Origin: Dehalococcoidia bacterium
GTDB lineage: Bacteria; Chloroflexota; Dehalococcoidia; Bin125
NCBI GenBank assembly: GCA_007571275.1
Contig: RKRS01000113.1
Location: 1 to 8,002, forward strand
Reading direction: 5' to 3'
DNA length: 8,002 nt
Shown here piece by piece: positions 1 to 5,747 of the stretch (positions are counted from its first letter, which is position 1; each line of letters starts with the position of its first letter). The notes under the pieces were generated by a model that saw only the letters and a list, made by a program, of their open reading frames with translations, was not told where the DNA came from and ran no database searches. A program made the position numbers and the translations under genes.

Positions 1-1
1 A

Positions 2-538
2 CCGCCTGCGACTGAGCGAATGGTGGACATCTCCGAGATGCGCAACCGTTGGGCGCATCCATTGCAGGACGGCTTCCGCAAGGCCGAGGTCGACCGCACA
101 ATCCATCGCTGCGCCGACGTGCTCCGCATCTTCGACCAAGAGGCGGCCGCGGCCGTCATGGGACTCAGCACCGCCGAGATGCAGGTACGTGCGAATGTGG
201 AGACTTTCAACCTATTGAAACAAGTGCTCGAAGGCGTCGAAGTGATTCGCGGACGTCAGATGCCGCGAGAGGCGCTGCACCAATCGCTTCAAAGCATCGA
301 CACTGGCAACGAAGTCGCCAAACTCAATGAGGCGATGTCTGCGCTTGTCCGCGCCTGGGAGCAGCACACCGAGGTGCAAGCGGAGCAGCGTGACGCCATT
401 GCAGCCGAGTTGTTAGCCCTGCGAACGGAGCTCGAGTCGGAACGCGCGCGGCGGAGTCGACCGCTGATCGATCAGTGGTTCGGAGACGGTACCGCCACAC
501 GTCTCTCAGGAGCAGCGCAAACGCTCTGGCAACGCTAA
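2..538 (+). CDS. Swt1-type HEPN domain protein, C-terminal part (5' cut by window edge)
   Basis: The reading frame is open to the left edge, so the true start lies outside the window; 178 residues and a TAA stop are visible. Near the start of the visible part is RNRWAH (residues 14-19, codons from position 41), which fits the R-x4-H signature of HEPN domains. With the preceding ISEM and the following P it looks like the Swt1-type HEPN of RNA-processing and conflict-system proteins. In HEPN ribonucleases this Arg/His pair forms the active site in a dimer. After the HEPN remnant (to about residue 50) the protein is helical, and residues about 118-165 are rich in Glu, Gln, Ala, Leu and Arg, a likely coiled coil. 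No membrane segment or second catalytic motif is visible. An internal ATG at 20 is a poor start because it would cut the domain. The gene converges on the PH-domain gene with 12 bp between stops. HEPN assignment is fairly sure; RNase activity and a defence role are inference. Confidence 0.72.
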   Translation, partial: PPATERMVDISEMRNRWAHPLQDGFRKAEVDRTIHRCADVLRIFDQEAAAAVMGLSTAEMQVRANVETFNLLKQVLEGVEVIRGRQMPREALHQSLQSIDTGNEVAKLNEAMSALVRAWEQHTEVQAEQRDAIAAELLALRTELESERARRSRPLIDQWFGDGTATRLSGAAQTLWQR

Positions 539-550
539 CGACCCGCATGG

Positions 551-1126
551 CTATGTCTTCGAGTCGATGCTCTTGAGCAAGTCTCGGATTTCTACGAGTA
601 GTTCGGTGTCGCTGTGCTGCGCTGACAGCACGGCGCTGGTTGTCGGGCTGCCTTCCTGCAGGGCCTCGCGTTGGCTCAGGACGGCGTCACGGAACACGGG
701 GGCGTCGACCACCCCGATCAGACTGCCTTCGGAAGACGTAGTCGCCGACTGACCAGCCGTCTCCACCTTGAGTCCCTGGATTCCATAGAGTCGCATAATC
801 GGATCGTCATGCAAGCGGACATCCGTGATCCGATCGAGCGGAATGGTGCTGTCAGTACGGAAGTACACGCCTCTGGTGAGTTCCAGCGAGGTGGGAGTGA
901 GGCGCGCGCTGAATCGATCGTATGCCCGGGGCAGATAGGACACGCTCCAGATCAACCAGAACGGGATCAGCGGAATCCCCACAACCGTGATGAACAATAG
1001 CAGCGTGACCGCGAGCCTGCCATAGGCCATCACGCGTCGATCGAACTCCGCTTCGCGCAGCACCACATCTCTGGAAGAAGTCATACCATTGCTCCGATAC
1101 TCTGATCTCAGTTTCATCGTCACCAT
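551..1126 (-). CDS. Membrane-anchored bacterial PH-domain (bPH2, YdbS/DUF304-like) protein
   Basis: This 191-residue protein has a cytosolic N-terminus, a long hydrophobic stretch at residues about 37-65 broken by prolines (IPLIPFW), and then a bacterial pleckstrin-homology-like domain at about 72-150. Family signatures are TRGVYFRTDSTIPLDRI, DVRL, MRLYGIQGLKVETAG and, near the end, a GVVD-x4-FRDAVL segment. The hydrophobic stretch may be one long helix or a tight two-helix hairpin. The C-terminus (DTELLVEIRDLLKSI) looks like an amphipathic helix. The function of this family is poorly defined; members are small inner-membrane proteins, sometimes linked to envelope stress. Two starts are possible: ATG at 1126 and ATG at 1084 (MTSSRD). 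Both have GGAG exactly 7 nt upstream. The shorter form (177 residues) keeps the whole conserved part and leaves more room for promoters. The gene stands alone on the minus strand, divergent from the flavin oxidoreductase gene. Confidence 0.87.
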   Translation of the reverse strand: MVTMKLRSEYRSNGMTSSRDVVLREAEFDRRVMAYGRLAVTLLLFITVVGIPLIPFWLIWSVSYLPRAYDRFSARLTPTSLELTRGVYFRTDSTIPLDRITDVRLHDDPIMRLYGIQGLKVETAGQSATTSSEGSLIGVVDAPVFRDAVLSQREALQEGSPTTSAVLSAQHSDTELLVEIRDLLKSIDSKT

Positions 1127-1164
1127 AAGTGAACTCCAGATGATGGGTATATAACGAGGCCAAG
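1127..1164. promoter_or_regulatory. 38-bp divergent intergenic region with TATATA and ribosome sites for both genes
   Basis: The gap between the longest PH-domain start (1126) and the flavin oxidoreductase start (1165) is 38 bp. It contains GAGG at 1156-1159, 5 nt before the rightward ATG, and on the other strand GGAG (complement of 1134-1137), 7 nt before the leftward ATG. The only AT-rich block is TATATAAC at 1148-1155, whose TATATA core is self-complementary and could serve as a -10 element in either direction. I could not match a good -35 at the usual spacing on either strand, so the promoter call is weak. A rightward transcript from this -10 would have almost no leader, leaving GAGG at or before its 5' end. 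If the PH gene starts at 1084 instead, the space grows to 80 bp. Confidence 0.35.
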
Positions 1165-2103
1165 ATGGAATTCGGCATTCACCTGGTGCAGCAGAACGTA
1201 ACGATCGGCGAATGTCGTGAATTGTGGCGTTGGGCGGATACGGCCGGGTTCACCTGGGTCGATGTCTCGGACCATTTCTACGAGTCCCCGATGACGGAGA
1301 AACGCGGCCCCTACCTCGAGTGTCTCGCCAGTCTGGCCGCGCTCGCGGTCGACACCGAGCGGGTGCGCGTCGGTACCTGCGTGCTGGCCATGGATTACCG
1401 GCATCCAGCAGTGCTCGCCAATGCGCTGGCCACGATTGATCATCTGTCCAATGGACGATTGGACGCCGGCCTTGGGGCGGGTTGGAATGTTGATGAATAT
1501 TCGGCCTATGGCATTCCGTTTGAGCGCATCGGGAAACGGCTCGACCGACTGGAAGAAGGCATTTGTGTGCTGCGGGCGTTGTGGGAGGAGCCAGAAGCGA
1601 ACTACGCGGGCGAGTACTTTCAGCTCACCGACGCGCTCTGCGAACCGAAACCGCTGCAACAACGTGTGCCGATCTGGATCGGTGGCGTCGGTGAACGTCG
1701 CACCTTGCAGCTCGTGGCCCGCTACGCCGACGGCTGGAACGCGCCGTACCTGACGGTTGAACAGTGGCAGCGACTCTCGGGCGTGCTCAATCAGTGGTGT
1801 GAGCGGGTCGGTCGCGATCCCGCAGAAATCCAGCGCGACGTCAACCTGTCCTTTCATCTGGCCGCTGACGAAGCGGATCGACCACGGGCGCAGGCGCATT
1901 TCGAGGAAGTTTTCGGTCCGGCCGGGGACGCCTTCCGCCAACGCGGCGCGATCCTCGGTACGCCGCAGGAAGCGATCTCGGTGTTGGCGTCGTACGCGGA
2001 AGCGGGCGTTGATCGGGTCAACATCACCCTGCGACCGCCCTGGGACTGGCCTGCATTGCAGGCCTTCGAGGCCGAAGTCATCCCGCTACTCTCGAATACG
2101 TGA
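1165..2103 (+). CDS. LLM-class flavin-dependent (probably F420) oxidoreductase
   Basis: This 312-residue cytosolic protein has the bacterial-luciferase-like TIM-barrel sequence throughout, and its length matches the family. Landmarks are SDHF (residues 35-38), VGTCVLAMDYRHPAVLANA (69-87), IDHLSNGRLDAGLGAGW (91-107), YAGEYFQL (147-154), PKPLQQRVPIWIGGVGERR (161-179), RYADGWN (186-192) and GTPQEAI near 265-271. The SDHF and GLGAGW elements resemble F420-dependent members, but FMN cannot be excluded from sequence alone. The substrate is not predictable: the family includes dehydrogenases, monooxygenases and reductases of many small organic compounds. ATG at 1165 has GAGG 5 nt upstream, and the N-terminus MEFGIHL is a typical first beta strand. 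The stop overlaps the GTG start of the next gene by 4 bp (GTGA), so the two are translationally coupled. Confidence 0.93.
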   Translation: MEFGIHLVQQNVTIGECRELWRWADTAGFTWVDVSDHFYESPMTEKRGPYLECLASLAALAVDTERVRVGTCVLAMDYRHPAVLANALATIDHLSNGRLDAGLGAGWNVDEYSAYGIPFERIGKRLDRLEEGICVLRALWEEPEANYAGEYFQLTDALCEPKPLQQRVPIWIGGVGERRTLQLVARYADGWNAPYLTVEQWQRLSGVLNQWCERVGRDPAEIQRDVNLSFHLAADEADRPRAQAHFEEVFGPAGDAFRQRGAILGTPQEAISVLASYAEAGVDRVNITLRPPWDWPALQAFEAEVIPLLSNT

Positions 2104-3890
2104 CTCGAGCACGTCGATCGCTGAGGCTCAGCCTGGTCTGGCTCGGCTTCTTACTACTGGGCCTGTGGCTCGCCGGATGCGACGACCGCATTCCAGTAGT
2201 CGTTGACCAACCGTCAATTGCCCCACAAGCGCCTGCAACGCAGAGCAAGCCGGCCGAACAGGAATCGGCTACCCGGACGATCGAGGGCGATCTGCTGCAA
2301 GCTGATCAACCTCAGTCAGATGCTGAACCGCGCCCGGACATCAATCCTTCGCCAATAGCGAAGCAGAATGAACCGTCAGAGTCGTCCGATGAAGCGCCAG
2401 TCGAGCCAGAGCCGTCGGCGGGATTGGTCTGGAGCGACCAGCCGCTCCCGATTCACGGCTCTCGCGGACAATTCAGGAGCTGGCGCGACGTTCAGGCCCA
2501 GGATGCGCAGATCAACGATGTGCTTCGCGCTGAACAGGCCTGGTGCGACGCCGATGAGCGCGTCGCCGAATTGCGCGCGTCGTACCGCGCGAGTCAGCCG
2601 ACCGCCTTGCTGTCAGAGGTGGAGACGCCTGCGAGCGAGCAGGAGCTGGTCTGGTTGACGGCAGTGGCGCAGATCACCGCGGACGTTCGCGGGGAGCATT
2701 TCATTGACCTCCCGATTGTCCGCGTCATCGATCGATGGGACCTACGCCGGCTCGGCTGCGTCAGTGGCTTCATCACCAATTGGCTGACCAATCCGCATCA
2801 GCTGCAGCGCAGCGGGGCGCTTGAACAGTTTCGACGCCTGCTCACTCCACTGAGTAGTGAGTTCCATGTTGCGGACGAACTGGGAATCTGGACTCCACTG
2901 ATCGGCGGCGCGTTTCATCCGGTTTCATTGGATGGTCGACGGGTGACGCTGATCGGCAGTCGGCCACTCCCGCAACGGGCGGCGAGCATCGCCGCCCATG
3001 AATTCGCGCATGCGCTGCAGGATCAACGCACGGTCTCGGAGTTGATGCGGACATTTGACGGGAGTTCGACCGATTCCAGGACGGCGCTCATGTGGTTGCT
3101 GGAAGGCGAGGCGACCGTAGTGGCTGATGAAGTCGCTGCAGACCCGGCGATGCGCACGCTGCTTGCGAATCGGCAATGGGGAGAGGACGTCGTCCTGGAT
3201 CGCAGGGATCCCCTGTTTTCGAACGCGCTGCGCTACACCAGGTTGGTCGCGCTCAGCGCGGAGCAGTCGGCGTACAGCGGGGGCGCGCAACTGATCGGGG
3301 AGATTCGTGATGCAGGCGGGTGGGAGGCGATTGACGCTCTGTTTTTGGATCCACCCTGGACGATGGAACAGATCATGCATCGCGGCAAGCTGGCAGCGCG
3401 CGAGGCGCCAATCGAACTGAGAGACCTGGAACGACTGACTGAGGCAATTGGCGACGGATGGGCGCCTCCGGTGGTCAATCGAATGGGTGAGTCGTCACTG
3501 CGAGGATTTTTGCGCGAAACCCTCGGCCGGCGCAGCGAGATTGCCGAGTTGGCCGCTGCCGGTTGGGGCAGTGATCAACTCAGCGTCTGGTCGAGTCAGG
3601 ATGACCAGACACGACAGCTGGCTGTCTGGCAGCTGGTGTTCGACCAACGACGTCATCATGTCCAGGCCTGGAACGCAATGGTTCTCTGGTTAGCGGTTCA
3701 TTCGGAAGGTGGGGCGAGGGCAGCCATCGGACGACCGGTCGTTGGCTGGGCAGGTCCCGCAGGGATCGTGCGGTTATTCCAACAGGGCGAGTCGATCTGG
3801 CTGTTGGCGGCCAATGATCTGGAGTTGGCCGACGATCTCACGCTGGCAATGCTCGACTTCCCACTCGAACGCTATTGGTCCGACAACTGA
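2100..3890 (+). CDS. Secreted lipoprotein, zincin-like metalloprotease with HEFAH motif
   Basis: The 596-residue product begins with a lipoprotein signal peptide: basic RARR, a hydrophobic core, and the lipobox LAGC ending at Cys27, so it should be lipid-anchored on the outer face of the membrane. Residues about 30-108 are a Pro/Glu/Gln/Ser-rich, low-complexity tether. The globular part carries HEFAH in AAHEFAHALQDQ (His300, Glu301, His304), the HExxH zinc site of gluzincin-like peptidases. A likely third ligand is Glu335 in LLEGEAT, 31 residues later. Further family-like motifs are PPWTMEQIMHRGK (418-430), MGESSLRGFL (462-471) and AAAGWGSDQ (485-493), which I associate with a group of HExxH surface proteins known from Chloroflexota, Actinomycetota and Halobacteria. 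The start is GTG at 2100, overlapping the preceding stop by 4 bp. It has no clear Shine-Dalgarno, so translation probably depends on coupling, and the signal peptide begins right there. The zinc site is seen; proteolysis and substrate are inferred. Confidence 0.85.
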   Translation: MTRARRSLRLSLVWLGFLLLGLWLAGCDDRIPVVVDQPSIAPQAPATQSKPAEQESATRTIEGDLLQADQPQSDAEPRPDINPSPIAKQNEPSESSDEAPVEPEPSAGLVWSDQPLPIHGSRGQFRSWRDVQAQDAQINDVLRAEQAWCDADERVAELRASYRASQPTALLSEVETPASEQELVWLTAVAQITADVRGEHFIDLPIVRVIDRWDLRRLGCVSGFITNWLTNPHQLQRSGALEQFRRLLTPLSSEFHVADELGIWTPLIGGAFHPVSLDGRRVTLIGSRPLPQRAASIAAHEFAHALQDQRTVSELMRTFDGSSTDSRTALMWLLEGEATVVADEVAADPAMRTLLANRQWGEDVVLDRRDPLFSNALRYTRLVALSAEQSAYSGGAQLIGEIRDAGGWEAIDALFLDPPWTMEQIMHRGKLAAREAPIELRDLERLTEAIGDGWAPPVVNRMGESSLRGFLRETLGRRSEIAELAAAGWGSDQLSVWSSQDDQTRQLAVWQLVFDQRRHHVQAWNAMVLWLAVHSEGGARAAIGRPVVGWAGPAGIVRLFQQGESIWLLAANDLELADDLTLAMLDFPLERYWSDN

Positions 3891-3972
3891 TGCGACGTAC
3901 GGACGGCGGAGAGCGCGCTGGCGTCCTGGCGATAAACTGCCTGATGAACCAGGTTTGACTGAGAGACAGCTC
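3891..3972 (+). other. 82-bp gap before the carboxyltransferase gene; weak ribosome site, no clear promoter
   Basis: Between the zincin stop and the carboxyltransferase ATG lies GC-rich sequence with GATAAA at 3931-3936 as the only -10-like element, and no good -35 at 16-18 bp before it. A TTGACT at 3955-3960 looks like a -35 but would place the -10 inside the gene. GAGAG at 3961-3965 is a partial Shine-Dalgarno, 7 nt before the ATG. No terminator hairpin is seen, which is compatible with read-through from the flavin oxidoreductase/zincin unit. Confidence 0.3.
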
Positions 3973-5574
3973 ATGCCAGTAGACCAGAATCGTGAATCGT
4001 GGAAGCCGGGACAGGACTGGCTCGGCGCAATTGAGGAAATCAACTACATCAAGGAACTCGCCAGGGAGATGGGTGGCGCGCACGGCGTCGAACGCCAACA
4101 CCGCGGCGGGCGTTACACCATCCGCGAGCGGATCGACAAGTTCCTGGACAACGACTCATTCTTCGAGGCCGGGCCGTTAGTCGGCGCGTATGAGTACGAC
4201 AACAACGGCGACCTGCGTGACTTCACGCCAGGCGCCTTCGTCATGGGCATGGGCCAGATCGATGGTCGCAACATCGTCATCGGTGGCGACGACTTCACCA
4301 TCTCGGGCGGCTCGCCGCACAACGTCTCGAAGGGCGCTTCGCAGTTTGCGACACCGTTGGCCGCGCAGTATGGCTTGCCCTATGTCCAGCTGATCGAAGG
4401 GGTAGGCCACTCGGCCAAGCGAGATGAGGAAGAGGGTCGCATGGCCCTGCCCGCTGGCCAGACCTGGTGGCGGCATCTCAACCTGCTCGACAAGGTGCCG
4501 GTCGCCTCCGGGATTATGGGTTCAGTCGCCGGCGCCCCGGCCGCCTTCGCTCTGCTCTCTCACTTCACGGTGATGATCAAGGGTCAGTCCCAGATCTTCC
4601 CATCTGGTCCGCCCGTCGTCCGACGCGCAATTGGCGAGACATTCAACAAAGAGGAACTGGGCGGCTCCAGGGTTCACGTTTACCAGAGCGGCCAGGTCGA
4701 TAACGAGGCGGAGAACGAAGAGGACGCCTTCGACCAGATCAAGCAGTTCCTTTCCTACCTGCCCGACACCACCAACGACGTGACCGAGCGCATCCCTTGT
4801 AGCGATGACCCGAACCGTCGGGTCGAAGAGCTGCTGCGCATCATCCCCGAGAACCGCAAGCGCGGCTACAACCCACGCAAGCTGGTGCGTCTGGTCGTCG
4901 ACCACGGTGAATTCTTCGAGATGCGTCCGCATTGGGGCGGCGCGATCATCACCGGCTTCGCACGCATCGGCGGCTACGCGGTCGGCGTGGTGGCATCCGA
5001 CCCATATGTCATGGCCGGCGCAATGAATGGCGACGCGGCCGACAAGTTTGCTCACTTCGTCGATCTCTGCGACGGATTCAACCTGCCGATGGTGATTTTC
5101 CTGGATATGCCCGGTTTCATGCTTGGCTCGCAGGCGGAACTGAATCAGACAATGCGTCGCGGTACCCGCGCGCTGATCGCGGCCTATGAGGCGGACGTGC
5201 CCAAGGTCGAGTTCAACATCCGCAAGAGCTACGGCGTCGCCGCCGACGCGCCCAACAGCATGGGCGAACCGATGGGCGTCAACATGCGCTTCGGCTGGCC
5301 GGCCGGCGAATGGGGCGGGATCCCAATCGAGGGCGGCGTCGCGGCCGCGTACAAACGCGAGATCGAATCAGCCGAGAATCCTGAAGCGCACCGCGAGATG
5401 ATCGAGAACCGTCTGCTGCGGTTGCGCAGCCCGATGAAGGCGGCGCATAACTTCGACGTGATCGACCTGATCGATCCACGCGACACGAGGCGGATCGCGT
5501 TCCGCTTCATCGACGCCGCCCAACCGATGCTCAAGCGTCTGGCGCAGCGGCCCAAGCGAATCATCCGCCCCTAG
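3973..5574 (+). CDS. Acyl-CoA carboxylase carboxyltransferase (beta) subunit, divergent clade
   Basis: The 533-residue length matches propionyl-/acetyl-CoA carboxylase beta subunits (crotonase-fold, two-domain carboxyltransferases), which move CO2 from carboxybiotin to an acyl-CoA. Shared landmarks, in order, are RYTIRERIDKFLDNDSF (47-63), MGQIDGRNIVI with DDFTISGGS (93-114), KEELGG (226-231), FLSYLP (259-264), VVDHGEFFEM (308-317), ITGFARIGGYAVGVVASDP (326-344), DKFAHFVDLCDGFNLPMV (357-374), DMPGF (378-382) and VPKVEFNIRKSYG (409-421). Several usual signatures differ: DSGGARIQEG is replaced by IEGVGHSAKRDEE (141-153), the first oxyanion-hole CAGGA by VAGAP (185-189), and the second YGGAY by YGVAA (420-424). 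The enzyme may therefore use an unusual acyl-CoA or have changed chemistry. The start is ATG 3973 with GAGAG upstream; the frame is open further left to 3709, but that part overlaps the zincin gene and does not resemble the family. No biotin carboxylase or biotin-carrier gene is in view. Confidence 0.88.
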   Translation: MPVDQNRESWKPGQDWLGAIEEINYIKELAREMGGAHGVERQHRGGRYTIRERIDKFLDNDSFFEAGPLVGAYEYDNNGDLRDFTPGAFVMGMGQIDGRNIVIGGDDFTISGGSPHNVSKGASQFATPLAAQYGLPYVQLIEGVGHSAKRDEEEGRMALPAGQTWWRHLNLLDKVPVASGIMGSVAGAPAAFALLSHFTVMIKGQSQIFPSGPPVVRRAIGETFNKEELGGSRVHVYQSGQVDNEAENEEDAFDQIKQFLSYLPDTTNDVTERIPCSDDPNRRVEELLRIIPENRKRGYNPRKLVRLVVDHGEFFEMRPHWGGAIITGFARIGGYAVGVVASDPYVMAGAMNGDAADKFAHFVDLCDGFNLPMVIFLDMPGFMLGSQAELNQTMRRGTRALIAAYEADVPKVEFNIRKSYGVAADAPNSMGEPMGVNMRFGWPAGEWGGIPIEGGVAAAYKREIESAENPEAHREMIENRLLRLRSPMKAAHNFDVIDLIDPRDTRRIAFRFIDAAQPMLKRLAQRPKRIIRP

Positions 5575-5576
5575 GA

Positions 5577-5605
5577 AGCTCCTGGTGGAGCTGTCGCGCA
5601 GCGAC
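5577..5605 (+). terminator. Two back-to-back perfect hairpins just after the carboxyltransferase stop
   Basis: Two nt after the TAG stop, AGCTCC (5577-5582) pairs perfectly with GGAGCT (5587-5592) across a TGGT loop. It is followed without a gap by GTCGC (5593-5597) pairing with GCGAC (5601-5605) across GCA. No T-tract follows, so this is not a classical intrinsic terminator. It could slow or end transcription in a U-less manner, protect the 3' end of the mRNA, or belong to a larger leader structure of the sulfatase gene. Confidence 0.35.
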
Positions 5606-5621
5606 TGAGGGGGCCGCCGCG

Positions 5622-5642
5622 CTTGCCGAGTGAGTCGGCAAG
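5622..5642 (+). other. 8-bp perfect hairpin in the sulfatase upstream region
   Basis: CTTGCCGA (5622-5629) pairs without mismatch with TCGGCAAG (5635-5642) across the 5-nt loop GTGAG. No run of T follows. It lies about 105 bp before the sulfatase ATG and 16 nt after the preceding hairpin pair. It may be part of a terminator region, an RNA leader element or, as DNA, an operator. Nothing in it matches a riboswitch class that I can recognise. Confidence 0.4.
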
Positions 5643-5747
5643 GTGGACAGAACTGGCAGGAGACCAACAAGATTTTGAGTATCGGCGGAGTGGGCTGGAA
5701 TCGCCTATCTTGCCTGTCGATTTGAGATCGCATGATTGGCGTCGCAT
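5643..5747 (+). promoter_or_regulatory. Sulfatase upstream region, promoter not resolved
   Basis: This stretch becomes more AT-rich than its surroundings, as expected for a promoter region. Candidate pieces are TTGAGT at 5675-5680 and TATCTT at 5706-5711, but the 25 bp between them is too long for a sigma-70 pair. No Shine-Dalgarno is visible before the ATG at 5748: the preceding bases read TTGGCGTCGCAT. An overlapping 7-codon frame, ATG 5732 to TGA 5755, spans the sulfatase start and could matter for translation, but nothing else supports it. Confidence 0.25.

Noticed and set aside
1120..1941. A 273-codon open frame on the minus strand opposite the flavin oxidoreductase gene
   Set aside because: It is the antisense shadow of a strongly conserved LLM gene in GC-rich DNA; its translation matches no family pattern and it would overlap the PH-domain gene start.
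2840..2860. Inverted repeat CTCACT...AGTGAG
   Set aside because: It is inside the zincin coding sequence, short, and has overlapping alternative pairings; no reason to assign a function.
3890..3958. A 22-codon frame (MRRTDGERAG...) whose ATG overlaps the zincin stop
   Set aside because: The stop-start overlap is suggestive, but the product is short and featureless with no ribosome site; most likely chance.
3709..3972. An 88-residue upstream extension of the carboxyltransferase frame
   Set aside because: It lies inside the zincin gene in another frame, its composition (many Arg, Ser, Trp) is that of a shadow frame, and the family-like sequence begins only after ATG 3973.
5635..5690. A T-box or other riboswitch, suggested by AAGGTGG after a strong stem
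   Set aside because: The T-box consensus continues GGTNNACCGCG-like, whereas here it reads GGTGGACAGAAC; no specifier stem, and a sulfatase is not a usual T-box target.
5697..5718. GGAAT...GTC as an ECF sigma-factor promoter
   Set aside because: The spacing of 14 bp is shorter than the usual ECF spacing and both elements are imperfect.
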